NCBI GenBank assembly: GCA_947385375.1
Contig: CANDKR010000011.1
Coordinates: forward strand, 1 to 54,862
Direction: 5' to 3'
DNA from: an uncultured Clostridia bacterium
GTDB taxonomy: Bacteria; Bacillota; Clostridia; TANB77; CAG-508
DNA: 54,862 nt
A program made the position numbers and the translations under genes. Shown here piece after piece: positions 16,598 to 25,715 of the stretch. The notes below the pieces were generated by a model. That model made no database searches, was not told where the DNA came from, and saw only the letters and a list, made by a program, of their open reading frames with translations. The number at the start of each line of letters is the position of its first letter. The first letter of the stretch is position 1.

Positions 16598-16690
16598 ACT
16601 CAGGGTTCGACAAGAAAGAACAAAACTCACCAAAGTATTGATACGCCTGTCGAAAACGGTCATACGAAACTCTGAAAACTTGAGCAAAAA
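16598..16690 (+). ncRNA. Candidate structured leader upstream of spoVS
   Basis: Nested pairings (CAGGGT 16601-16606 with ACTCTG 16669-16674; TTCGACA 16606-16612 with TGTCGAA 16649-16655) suggest a folded RNA with an internal hairpin-like region between glgP and spoVS. A TATAAT lies at 16591-16596. I do not recognise a known riboswitch class. The rest of the gap to 16771 is AT-rich with the spoVS ribosome binding site. Confidence 0.35.
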
Positions 16691-16771
16691 GTATAGACGT
16701 TTTTTATTCTATAATATAAAATACATTTATCGAAAACAAAAGAATAATAAAAATTATAGGAGGAAAACGAA

Positions 16772-17035
16772 ATGGAAGTTTTAAAAATTTCATCAAAATC
16801 AAACCCAAATTCAGTTGCAGGAGCAATAGCAGGATTGGTAAAAGAAAGTACGAGAGCAGAAATGCAAGCAATAGGAGCAGGAGCGTTAAATCAAGCGATT
16901 AAAGCTGTTGCAATAGCAAGAGGTTTTGTTGCCCCAGCAGGAGTAGATTTAGTTTGTATACCAGCCTTTGCCGAAGTTCAAGTTGAAGGCGAAGATAGAA
17001 CTGGTATTAAGTTAATTATAGAGTCAAGAAAATAG
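16772..17035 (+). CDS. spoVS: Stage V sporulation protein S
   Basis: An 87-residue Alba-like protein, highly conserved: MEVLKISSKSNPNSVAGAIAG near the start, 'GAGALNQAIKAVAIARGFVAP' and 'FAEVQVEGEDRTGIKLIIES' at the end. SpoVS is needed for coat assembly and septation control in spore formers. TATAGGAGG precedes ATG. A terminator follows at once. Confidence 0.97.
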   Translation: MEVLKISSKSNPNSVAGAIAGLVKESTRAEMQAIGAGALNQAIKAVAIARGFVAPAGVDLVCIPAFAEVQVEGEDRTGIKLIIESRK

Positions 17036-17040
17036 TTTAA

Positions 17041-17070
17041 AGTACCCTTCTTGGGTACTTTGATTTTTTT
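17041..17070 (+). terminator. Terminator after spoVS
   Basis: AGTACCC (17041-17047) pairs with GGGTACT (17053-17059), followed by a T-rich run. Confidence 0.9.
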
Positions 17071-17071
17071 A

Positions 17072-17100
17072 TTGACAATTATATCAAACCGTGTTAATAT
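17072..17100 (+). promoter_or_regulatory. Promoter of the substrate-binding protein gene
   Basis: TTGACA (17072-17077) and TAATAT (17095-17100), spacer 17. The sequence just before the -10 (CGTGT) is the same as in the promoter at 729-757. The ~130-base leader that follows contains a small hairpin (CCAAG/CTTGG, 17129-17156). Confidence 0.7.
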
Positions 17101-17238
17101 AGCTGTTATAGTAGTTTATTTCAAAAAATCTTTTCCAAGTCGGTCTTAGCTTGGGTAAATAATCATAAAAAAATTTAATAAAATTCTTGAAACTTTGGAA
17201 ATAATGATATATATTTGAGAAGAGAAAAAGGAGTAAAG

Positions 17239-18819
17239 ATGGGAAGAAGTTTTTTTAAATATATATTTGTTATAGTAGTTGTAGTTCTAGTAGCTTATAC
17301 AGGAATTAAAATGCTAAAAGATGATAGTAAAGAGGAAGAACAACTAGACCAAACATCAAAAGTAAGTACAATCCAAAAAGATTTAAGATTTGCCATTGCT
17401 GAACTTGATACTATTAATCCAATTTTAAGTACAAATAGAAATGTGCACGAGCTTACAAAAATTATTTTTGAGCCTCTTGTTACTTTAAATGAAGATTATA
17501 AGGCTGAATATGCTTTAGCACAAGAGATTGTAAAAGAAAATGATACTACATATCTTGTAAAACTTCGTCAAGGAGTATTATGGCAGGATGGTTCAAATTT
17601 TACTCAAACTGATGTACATTATACGATTGATAGGATTAAGAGTGAAGGAATTAATACAATATATAAAGATAACTTAAGATATCTTGCAGAATATAAGGAA
17701 ATTGATGATTATACTTTTGAACTTGTACTTTCACAGCCAGTGCCGTTTTTTGAGTATAATTTGACTTTCCCAATAATGTGTGCAAACCAATATGGAAATG
17801 AAGAAGAGTTTACAAATCCTGATAGAAATATTGCACCAGTTGGTACAGGAATGTTTAAAATTGAATTTGCAGATAGTGGTAGTATCAAACTTGTAAAGAA
17901 TAATATATACTGGGATAATAATAAAAAGCCAGCAGCTGAGGAAATAGTTATAAAATTATATTCATCTATTGGAGAAGTATATAATGCTTTTAAATCAGGT
18001 GAATTAGACATTATGACAGTAACTGCAAACAATGTAGAAGAATATATTGGAACACTTGGTTATAATAAGATTGAATATAAATCTAGAGATTATGATTTTA
18101 TGGCATTTAATATAGAGGCAGACTCTGTTTCGGATATTTCAGTAAGACGAGCTATTAGTAAAATAATTGATAAAAATGCAATGGTAGCAAATTGTTTAGG
18201 CTCAGGTTATATAAGTTCTAATTTTAGTTTAGATATGGGAAATTGGTTATATACAAGAGATTTAACTGTTGATGCGAGTACTGAAGATGCTAGAAATATA
18301 TTAGAAGAAGCAGGCTGGACTTATAGGAATAACTCTTGGATTAGAGACGGCAGAAGGATTGATATAAATATTGCAGTAAATGCTAATAATGAAGCTAGAA
18401 TTAGAGTTGCTGAAAATATTGCAAATCAATTGGAGAATTTCGGAATAAGGGTATCTGTTTTACAGTTTTCTCCTGAGAGATATGCAGATATGTTAAATAA
18501 TCGTGAATATGAATGTATTATTACAGGAATAGAGTGTTCATTTAGTCCAAGTTTAAGAACTTTTTTCGGAGAAGGAAATCTTGCAAATTATTATAATGAA
18601 GAAGTTTTTGATTTAATAAACAAGGTTGAAAATACAACAGATGAAGGTGAATTATATGATTCATATAGAACAATTTTTGATAGATATTTAGATGATGTAC
18701 CATATATTGGTTTATATAGAAATACTGATATTGTAGTATATAATCAAGGTTTAGTTGGAAGTATTTCGCCAAATGCCTTTAATTTGTACCATAATATAGA
18801 TAAGTGGTACAGACAATAA
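17239..18819 (+). CDS. Peptide ABC transporter substrate-binding protein
   Basis: A 526-residue extracytoplasmic solute-binding protein of the SBP family 5 (oligopeptide/dipeptide type). It has an N-terminal membrane anchor at residues 5-23 without an obvious lipobox Cys. Family features include 'LDTINPILSTNRNVHELTKIIFEPLV', 'LRQGVLWQDG' and 'RRAISKIIDKNAMV'. No permease or ATPase gene follows, so partners are elsewhere. ATG 17239 is chosen because of the preceding AAAAAGGAG; an upstream TTG at 17215 lacks a good site. Confidence 0.88.
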   Translation: MGRSFFKYIFVIVVVVLVAYTGIKMLKDDSKEEEQLDQTSKVSTIQKDLRFAIAELDTINPILSTNRNVHELTKIIFEPLVTLNEDYKAEYALAQEIVKENDTTYLVKLRQGVLWQDGSNFTQTDVHYTIDRIKSEGINTIYKDNLRYLAEYKEIDDYTFELVLSQPVPFFEYNLTFPIMCANQYGNEEEFTNPDRNIAPVGTGMFKIEFADSGSIKLVKNNIYWDNNKKPAAEEIVIKLYSSIGEVYNAFKSGELDIMTVTANNVEEYIGTLGYNKIEYKSRDYDFMAFNIEADSVSDISVRRAISKIIDKNAMVANCLGSGYISSNFSLDMGNWLYTRDLTVDASTEDARNILEEAGWTYRNNSWIRDGRRIDINIAVNANNEARIRVAENIANQLENFGIRVSVLQFSPERYADMLNNREYECIITGIECSFSPSLRTFFGEGNLANYYNEEVFDLINKVENTTDEGELYDSYRTIFDRYLDDVPYIGLYRNTDIVVYNQGLVGSISPNAFNLYHNIDKWYRQ

Positions 18820-18838
18820 AAATTTTTGAAAAAATAGC

Positions 18839-18885
18839 TTGACAAAATATTTATTTAGGATATAATAATAACGAACGTAGGTTTT
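18839..18885 (+). promoter_or_regulatory. recA promoter with LexA-like box
   Basis: TTGACA (18839-18844) and TATAAT (18861-18866) form the promoter. CGAACGTAGGTTTT at 18872-18885 approaches the Gram-positive SOS box CGAAC-N4-GTTC with one or two mismatches and overlaps the transcription start. This fits LexA repression of recA. Confidence 0.7.
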
Positions 18886-18913
18886 ACGAACAAACATTTA
18901 GGAGGAAATTAAA

Positions 18914-19972
18914 ATGGGAGACAATTCAGAAAAAAGAAAAGCATTAGATGCTGCAATGAGTCAAATAGAAAAACAATTTGGTAAAGGTTCAGTTATGAAA
19001 CTTGGAGACTTTACTTCAATGAATGTTGAAGCGATTTCAACTGGAGCTTTAAACTTGGATATAGCACTAGGAATAGGTGGTATTCCTAAGGGAAGAATTA
19101 TAGAAATATTTGGACCAGAGTCTTCTGGTAAAACAACACTTGCATTACATGCAGTTGCAGAAGCACAAAAGAAAGGTGGAGAAGCAGCTTTTATAGATGC
19201 AGAGCATGCATTAGATCCAGGATATGCAAAGAAAATTGGTGTTGATATAGATAACTTGATAGTAGCACAACCTGATACTGGTGAACAAGCTTTAGAGATT
19301 GCTGAAGCATTGATTAGAAGTGGAGCTATTGATATTATAGTAGTAGACTCTGTTGCTGCTTTAGTACCAAAGGCAGAGATTGATGGAGATATGGGAGATT
19401 CTCATATTGGTTTACAAGCAAGACTTATGTCACAAGCTTTAAGAAAATTAGCTGGTGCTATTAATAAAACAAATGCGATTATTATTTTCATAAATCAATT
19501 AAGAGAAAAAGTTGGTGTTATGTTTGGTAATCCTGAAACAACACCAGGTGGTAGAGCATTAAAATTCTATTCTTCTGTTAGAATGGATATTAGAAGAATT
19601 GAAAATATCAAACAAGATGGAAATGTTGTTGGAAGCAGAACAAGAGTAAAAGTTGTTAAAAACAAAGTTGCTCCACCATTTAGAGAGGCTGAATTTGATA
19701 TTGTATATGGTAAAGGTATTTCAAGAGAAGGAAGTATCTTAGACCTTGCAGTTGAATTAAATATAGTTGAAAAGAGTGGTTCTTGGTTTAGTTATAATGG
19801 TGACAGAATTGGTCAAGGTAGAGAAAATGTTAAAGGATATTTGACTGAAAATCCAAAAATTATGGACGAACTTGAAAAGAAAATTAGAGACAATTATGAA
19901 AAAGCATTTGAAAATGCTTTAGTAGATGGCGAGCCAGATGAAGAGGAAGAAAAAGAGCCGGAAGAGGAGTAA
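18914..19972 (+). CDS. recA: Recombinase RecA
   Basis: RecA forms filaments on single-stranded DNA, promotes strand exchange and triggers LexA cleavage. The 352 residues contain Walker [10 protein letters not shown] (~67-75), the Walker B-like '[12 protein letters not shown]', loop L2 '[15 protein letters not shown]' and an acidic C-terminal tail ([13 protein letters not shown]). GGAGG precedes ATG. It forms an operon with recX. No in-frame CGG. Confidence 0.98.
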   Translation: MGDNSEKRKALDAAMSQIEKQFGKGSVMKLGDFTSMNVEAISTGALNLDIALGIGGIPKGRIIEIFGPESSGKTTLALHAVAEAQKKGGEAAFIDAEHALDPGYAKKIGVDIDNLIVAQPDTGEQALEIAEALIRSGAIDIIVVDSVAALVPKAEIDGDMGDSHIGLQARLMSQALRKLAGAINKTNAIIIFINQLREKVGVMFGNPETTPGGRALKFYSSVRMDIRRIENIKQDGNVVGSRTRVKVVKNKVAPPFREAEFDIVYGKGISREGSILDLAVELNIVEKSGSWFSYNGDRIGQGRENVKGYLTENPKIMDELEKKIRDNYEKAFENALVDGEPDEEEEKEPEEE

Positions 19973-19973
19973 T

Positions 19974-20456
19974 ATGGGCGGTTGTAAAGAAGGTTTTAAA
20001 ATAACTGAAGAGATAATTGCATTAGATGATTTAAAAGCGAAAGTTTTTAAATATATTACTTATAAAAAAAGAACTGCAAATGAGGTAAGACAAAAATTTG
20101 CAAATGAAAATCAGGACTTATTAGAAGATGTTATTGAGTACTTCAAAGAACAAAATTATATTAATGAAGAAGAATATATTGAAAGAAGTATAAATGAGTT
20201 TTTAGCTCTAAAGAGTATGTCAATAAAAGAAATTTCATACAAATTATCAGGAAAAGGCGTGGATAGACACGCCTTAGATAAATATATTTGCGATAATAGA
20301 GAGATGTTATTAGAGTACGAGATAAACTCAGCTAAAAAACTTATTGAAAAAAACTTAGGAAAAAAAGAGTTAAATGACATCAAAAAATATTTATTTCAAA
20401 AAGGTTTTATGAGTGAGAGTATTAGTATTGCAATAGATGACCTTGACATTTCATAG
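19974..20456 (+). CDS. recX: Regulatory protein RecX
   Basis: RecX modulates RecA filaments. The 160-residue frame starts at ATG 19974, one base after the recA stop, with GAGGAG inside the recA tail. It shows RecX three-helix repeats: 'YKKRTANEVRQKF...IEYFKEQNYINEEEY', 'SMSIKEISYKLSGKGVD' and 'KKYLFQKGFMSESI'. Its second and third codons are GGC GGT, a natural control where the string CGG spans codons and no shift is needed. Confidence 0.9.
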   Translation: MGGCKEGFKITEEIIALDDLKAKVFKYITYKKRTANEVRQKFANENQDLLEDVIEYFKEQNYINEEEYIERSINEFLALKSMSIKEISYKLSGKGVDRHALDKYICDNREMLLEYEINSAKKLIEKNLGKKELNDIKKYLFQKGFMSESISIAIDDLDIS

Positions 20457-20513
20457 GTTTAAAGATATACTATGAAAGCGGTCAAAGTATTTGATTAGAA
20501 CTTGGGAGGAGCA

Positions 20514-21272
20514 ATGAACAACTTATTATCACTCGAAACAAATAAATATGCATTAAGACTTGATAATTTTGAAGGTCCATTAGATTTGCTTGTGTTCTTA
20601 ATAGACAAGAATAAAATGGATATTTATGAAGTTAAGATTAGTGATATTGCAGAGCAATATATTGCATTTCTAAAACAGCAAGAAGAGCTTAATTTAGAGG
20701 TTGCAAGTGAATTTGTAGTTATGGCAACAACACTTATTTTATTAAAGTCAAAAAGCTTACTTCCTAAGACAGTTGAAGATGAGGCAGAACTTACAGAAGA
20801 AGAGCTTTTAAGAAGAATTATTGAGTATAAGAAATATAAAGAAATCAGTAAAGTATTTAGGGCAAATATGGAAGAATTCTCAAAAAGGTTTTATAAATTA
20901 CCAGATAATATAGAACTTCCAAAACAAACTATTGAGAAAAAATATGTACCTGAGGATATTATTGAAAGATATAGAGAGCTTGTAGAAAGAAACGAGAATA
21001 AGAAAAACGAAAATGCTAAAAATATAGAGAAAATTGCAATGTATGAGACTTTTACGGTTGCAGACAAAGTAAAGGAAATTTTTAAAGAGTTGTCTAAAAG
21101 ACCTAAATTCATTTTCGGTTCATTATTTAAACTATCTGAGAAGCCAAAAATCGAAGTTGTTACAGCTTTTTCTGGAGTGTTAGAACTAAGTAGAAGAAGT
21201 AAAGTAAATACAGATCAAGAAAAACTTTTTGGAGATATAGTAGTTTCAAAAATAAAAGAGAAAAGTGAATAA
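20514..21272 (+). CDS. scpA: Segregation and condensation protein A
   Basis: ScpA is the kleisin subunit of the SMC-ScpAB condensin. The 252-residue protein has the typical start 'YALRLDNFEGPLDLLVFLIDKNKMDIYEVKISDIAEQY' and a C-terminal winged helix ('TAFSGVLELSRRSKV'). ATG 20514 follows GGGAGGAG. No scpB is seen after it. Confidence 0.95.
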   Translation: MNNLLSLETNKYALRLDNFEGPLDLLVFLIDKNKMDIYEVKISDIAEQYIAFLKQQEELNLEVASEFVVMATTLILLKSKSLLPKTVEDEAELTEEELLRRIIEYKKYKEISKVFRANMEEFSKRFYKLPDNIELPKQTIEKKYVPEDIIERYRELVERNENKKNENAKNIEKIAMYETFTVADKVKEIFKELSKRPKFIFGSLFKLSEKPKIEVVTAFSGVLELSRRSKVNTDQEKLFGDIVVSKIKEKSE

Positions 21273-21317
21273 AAAAAGTAAGATAGATAAAACTATTATT
21301 GTGTTAAGGAGAAGGCG

Positions 21318-21962
21318 ATGATAGTTTTATCTTTTTTTATCTTGTTTTTAATTTTATTTATAAGTTTGGGTATTGTTTTTAGCAAACTAAAAATTGTAGT
21401 AAATAGTCTAGAATTTGAGATGAATGGCAAAGTGAAAGCTAAAAATAATTATCAAATAAGAGTTGGTTTATATCTTTATGGAAAGCTTAAAATTATTGGC
21501 ATAACTTTTGAAGAAGATAAAATCAAATTTTTAAATTTTAGTATTACTTATAAGAACTTAAAACAAACGAAATTTTTTCAAAATATGATTAGAAAAGATG
21601 CTATTGAATTAGACAAGCAAGTATTAAAAGATAATATAAAACTATTATCAATGAGATTTGAAAAGGTAAATCTTAATGTAAGACTTGGAACAGAAAGCAC
21701 ACTAATTACTTCTTTTTTAACTTTTGCTATATCTACTGCAATAAGCTTTATATTGCAAAAAGGTATAACGAAATATAATCCAAACAAGCATAAGTTTATA
21801 ATAACACCATTATATGAAAATAGAGATAATATAGCAGTTTATTTGGATTTAATTGCTAGTTTTAAATTCGTAAATATTGTAAAAGTTTTATTCGAATTGA
21901 ATAAATTATCGAAAAATGAACATATTAAGAATAAATTTGAATTTAAGGAGATAAAGATATGA
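21318..21962 (+). CDS. DUF2953-like membrane-anchored protein
   Basis: A 214-residue protein with one N-terminal membrane helix (residues 2-22) and beta-rich remainder, containing 'VNLNVRLGTESTLITSFLTFAIST' and 'KHKFIITPLYENRDNIAVYLDLIASFKF'. It resembles DUF2953 (YtfI-like), which commonly precedes gerW/ytfJ in spore formers. Its TGA overlaps the gerW ATG (ATGA), so the two are coupled. Confidence 0.75.
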   Translation: MIVLSFFILFLILFISLGIVFSKLKIVVNSLEFEMNGKVKAKNNYQIRVGLYLYGKLKIIGITFEEDKIKFLNFSITYKNLKQTKFFQNMIRKDAIELDKQVLKDNIKLLSMRFEKVNLNVRLGTESTLITSFLTFAISTAISFILQKGITKYNPNKHKFIITPLYENRDNIAVYLDLIASFKFVNIVKVLFELNKLSKNEHIKNKFEFKEIKI

Positions 21963-22552
21963 GTGAACATCCAATAGAAGGTCTTATGAAAACCGCTATG
22001 AATAGTATTCAAGATATGGTGGATGTAAATACTATTATTGGTGAACCGATAGAGACTTCAAGCAATATGGTTATTATACCAATTTCAAAAGTATGTTTTA
22101 GCTTTGCAGCTGGTGGTAGTGAATTTCGTGGTGAGACAATAGATGAATACAAGAAAAAAGATAAGGAAGAGCAAGTACAATATAGACTTCCTTTTGGTGG
22201 TGGTAGTGGTGCTGGTGTATCAATTAATCCAGTAGCATTTTTAGTGGTAAATCCAGATGGTGTAAAACTTATGCCAATACATCATCTATCAACAGTTGAT
22301 AAACTTATGGATTATGTGCCAGATTTAATTGAAAAAGCAAATAAAATAGTTAGTAAGAAAATGGAAGATAGTAGTAAAGAAAAAGAAGAACAACCGTCAC
22401 GTGAAGAGTGTATAAATGAAAAACTAAAACAGCAAAAAGATGTTAAAATTAAAACTGAAGAAAAAATTAAACCGGGTTCAAAAACAAGAGAAAAAACTGT
22501 TAAGATTGAGTATGATGAAAATAATCCAACTGAATATTTAGAAGATGAATAG
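21959..22552 (+). CDS. gerW: Spore protein GerW (YtfJ)
   Basis: A 197-residue YtfJ/GerW family protein needed for spore germination in Bacillus. The core is intact: 'HPIEGLMKTAMNSIQDMVDVN', 'ISKVCFSFAAGGSEF', 'LPFGGGSGAGVSINPVAFLVV', followed by a Lys/Glu-rich extension of ~60 residues longer than usual. Coupled to the upstream DUF2953-like gene. Confidence 0.92.
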   Translation: MSEHPIEGLMKTAMNSIQDMVDVNTIIGEPIETSSNMVIIPISKVCFSFAAGGSEFRGETIDEYKKKDKEEQVQYRLPFGGGSGAGVSINPVAFLVVNPDGVKLMPIHHLSTVDKLMDYVPDLIEKANKIVSKKMEDSSKEKEEQPSREECINEKLKQQKDVKIKTEEKIKPGSKTREKTVKIEYDENNPTEYLEDE

Positions 22553-22575
22553 ACTTAGAAAAAGACTTAAAGAAA

Positions 22576-22608
22576 GCATATATTTATTTATGATATATGC
22601 TTTTTTTG
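22576..22608 (+). terminator. Terminator after gerW
   Basis: AGCATATAT pairs with ATATATGCT, followed by seven T residues. Confidence 0.85.
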
Positions 22609-22672
22609 ACTAGATTTATATGTATTAGATATGATATAATACAGCTATATTAATAAGGTAAAAGAGGAAAAA

Positions 22673-24722
22673 ATGAACGATTTAAATAAAGATATTCAAT
22701 ATGTAAAAGGTGTCGGTCCAGCAAAAGCACAAATTTTAAAAAAAATTGGAATAAACACTTTAGGTGATGCTATTTATTATTTCCCAAGAGGTCATGAAGA
22801 TAGAGGGAAAGTAACAAATATTGCGGAACTTGTAGATGGTGAGGAAGCCCTTATTTCTGCTTTTGCAATGGGCAAGGTAACTGAGTTTAGAGCAAATCCA
22901 AGACTTACAATATGTAAACTTATGGTAAGAGATGAAACAGGCTCTTGTCAGATTACTTGGTACAATCAAAAATATCTAAAAAATTCTATTAAACCAAATG
23001 AAAGATATAAATTTTATGGAAAAGTATCTAAGAAAACTGGTAGAGCTGATATGCAATCACCGGTTTTTGAGTCTGCTGAAAGCATTAAAAACACAGGCAG
23101 AATTGTTCCTGTATATCCTCTTACATATAATCTTACTCAAAATTCAATTAGAAATGTTATTGAAAATGCTATTAATTCTTTAGAGGGAAAGTTAGATGAG
23201 ACTTTGCCACAATATTTGATAGATAAGTTCAAATTCTTAGATAACAATACTGCAATAAGACAAATACATTTCCCAGATAGTTTTGATATGTTTAATAAAG
23301 CAAGAGATAGACTTGTTTTTGAAGAGCTTTTAGCAATGCAACTTGCACTTTTAAGTTTGAAAAATAAGTATGAAATAGATAAACCAGGTATTGCTTTTGA
23401 TAAAAAAGTTAAAATGTCAGATATTATTAATCGATTACCTTTCAAACTAACGAATGCTCAAGGCAGAGTTTTGAAAGAAATAGATAGAGATATGGAGAAG
23501 CCAAAACCAATGAATAGGCTTTTACAAGGTGACGTTGGTTCTCGGAAAAACAGTTGTAGCTTTGATTTCTGCATATAAAGCAGTTAAGAGTGGATATCAA
23601 GCTACTATTATGGCTCCTACTGCGATACTTGCAAGTCAGCATTTAGAGACTTTTACTGAGATTTTAAAAGACGAAGGTATAAGATGCGAGCTATTAGTTA
23701 GTGCAATTACGAAAAAGAAGAAAACTGAAATATTGGAAAGACTTGAAAAAGGTGAAATTGATATTCTTATTGGAACACATGCAATACTTGAAGAAAATGT
23801 TGTTTTTAAAAATTTAGGTTTAGTTATAACTGATGAACAACATAGATTTGGTGTACGTCAGAGAAGTATCGTAGCTGAAAAAGGAAAGAATCCTGATGTG
23901 TTAGTTATGACAGCAACACCAATACCAAGAACGCTTGCGCTTATTTTATATGGCGATTTAGATATTTCAATAATTGATGAACTTCCACCAAATAGAAAGA
24001 AAATAGAAACTTATGCGGTTGGAAAAAGGCTTGAAGCAAGAGTTAATAGTTTTATTGCAAAAAACATAGACGAAGGTAGACAGTGTTATATTGTATGTCC
24101 ATTAGTTGAGGAAAATGATGAAATAAATGCAAAATCTGTAATGGAACTTTCAGAAGAGTATAAAAATAAGATTTTTAGTCAGTATAGAGTAGAATATTTG
24201 CATGGAAAAATGAAAGCCAAAGAAAAAGACGAAATTATGGAACGTTTTAAAAATGGTGAAATTGATATACTTATTTCAACTACGGTTATTGAAGTAGGTG
24301 TGAATGTACCAAATGCAAGTATTATGGTAGTACAAAATGCCGAAAGGTTTGGGCTTGCTCAGCTTCATCAATTAAGAGGTCGTGTAGGTAGAGGTGAGTA
24401 TCAATCTTATTGTATTTTAAAATATCAAGGTGATTCTGCAATTGTAAAAGAAAGAATGAAAGTTATTTCTAGCACAAATGATGGATTTGTAATTTCAGAG
24501 AAAGACTTAGAACTTCGTGGTTCAGGTGAATTTTTTGGAACCAGACAACATGGTATTCCTGAATTTAAAATTGCAAATTTATTTGAAGATATGGGAATTT
24601 TAAAAACAGTTCAAAATGTTGCTATGGAGATTATAAATGATGACCCTAGCTTAGAACATAAAGAGAATATCAGACTAAAAGAAATGGTAGAAGAAAAATT
24701 TAAAAATAGAATTGAAATTTAA
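22673..24722 (+). CDS. recG: ATP-dependent DNA helicase RecG, +1 shift at CGG
   Basis: RecG remodels stalled forks and Holliday junctions. The full product is 682 residues: wedge/OB domain (1-230), helicase motif I GDVGSGKTVVAL at about 287-298, DEQH at about 390, TATPIPRTL, and the C-terminal 'RFGLAQLHQLRGRVGR' motif. The zero frame breaks inside motif I: GGT TCT CGG AAA (CGG at 23543-23545) and stops 11 codons later. Skipping C gives GSGKT, the ATP-binding Walker A. No other defect is visible in the rest of the gene, so a pseudogene is unlikely. Confidence 0.95.
23543..23545 (+). other. CGG +1 frameshift site 4 (recG Walker A)
   Basis: Zero frame GTT GGT TCT CGG AAA; skipping C gives TCT GGA AAA ACA (S-G-K-T), the catalytic P-loop. 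Confidence 0.9.
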
Positions 24723-24801
24723 GTCTGAAAACTATTGATTTTTAGGCAATTTAATGATAAACTATTGTGTGAAAAATCGGCACTTTAAGAAAGGAAGATA
24801 T

Positions 24802-25707
24802 ATGGGATTTTTTGATAAATTAAAAAATAGTTTAGGAAAAACTAAGAGTTCAATAAATGATAAATTGGGAGATGTTTTTAGTTCTTTTAGAAAAGTTGAT
24901 GAAGATATGTTAGAAGAGCTAGAGGAAGTGCTTATTACTTCAGATATAGGAATGGAAACATCACTTGCAATTATAGATAAATTAAGAACGAAAATTAAAA
25001 GAGAAAAAATTGAAAGCGAAGAAGACGTAAAAAAAGCTTTAAAAGATATTATGAAAGAAATACTAGATATTGCAGAGCCTAAGCTAAACTTGAATACAAA
25101 GCCATCAATTATACTTGTAGTAGGAGTAAATGGAGTTGGAAAAACAACATCAATTGGAAAAATTGCAAATCGTTTAGCAAAAGACGGAAAGAAAGTTGTA
25201 CTTGCTGCTGCTGATACTTTTAGAGCAGCTGCTGTTGAACAATTAGAAATTTGGTCAAACAGAGCTGGTGTAGAGTTAGTTAAGAAGCCAGAAGGAACAG
25301 ATCCAGCTTCAGTAGTATTTGATGCGATAACTAGAGCAAAAGAAACAAATGCAGATGTTTTAATTTGTGATACAGCTGGAAGATTGCACAACAAAAAGTA
25401 TTTAATGGACGAACTTTTAAAAATAGATAAAGTAATTCAAAGAGAGTTGCCAGAAGCAGATAAAGAAGTTTTGATTGTATTAGATGCAGAGACTGGTCAA
25501 AATGCGATATTACAAGTAAAAGCTTTTAAAGAAACTACTGATATAACAGGCATTGTTCTTACAAAATTAGATGGAACAGCTAAAGGTGGAGTAGTTTTAG
25601 GAATAGTTGCTGAAAACCAAATACCAGTAAAATTTATTGGCATTGGTGAACAAATAGAGGATATGGAAGTATTTAATAGCAGTGAATTCTTAGATGCAAT
25701 AATTTAG
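24802..25707 (+). CDS. ftsY: Signal recognition particle receptor FtsY
   Basis: FtsY is the membrane-associated GTPase that docks SRP-ribosome complexes at the translocon. The 301 residues include the NG domain with G1 GVNGVGKTTSIGKIA (~109-123), 'AADTFRAAAVEQL', 'CDTAGRLHNK', 'TKLDGTAKGG' and the closing 'GIGEQIEDMEVF'. The acidic A domain is nearly absent, as in many Gram positives. ATG 24802 has AAAGGAAG upstream; an earlier in-frame ATG lacks support. Confidence 0.96.
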   Translation: MGFFDKLKNSLGKTKSSINDKLGDVFSSFRKVDEDMLEELEEVLITSDIGMETSLAIIDKLRTKIKREKIESEEDVKKALKDIMKEILDIAEPKLNLNTKPSIILVVGVNGVGKTTSIGKIANRLAKDGKKVVLAAADTFRAAAVEQLEIWSNRAGVELVKKPEGTDPASVVFDAITRAKETNADVLICDTAGRLHNKKYLMDELLKIDKVIQRELPEADKEVLIVLDAETGQNAILQVKAFKETTDITGIVLTKLDGTAKGGVVLGIVAENQIPVKFIGIGEQIEDMEVFNSSEFLDAII

Positions 25708-25715
25708 GAGGATAT

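Noticed and set aside
20471..20499. Tiny ORF between recX and scpA
   Set aside because: Eight codons, no convincing ribosome binding site or family resemblance.
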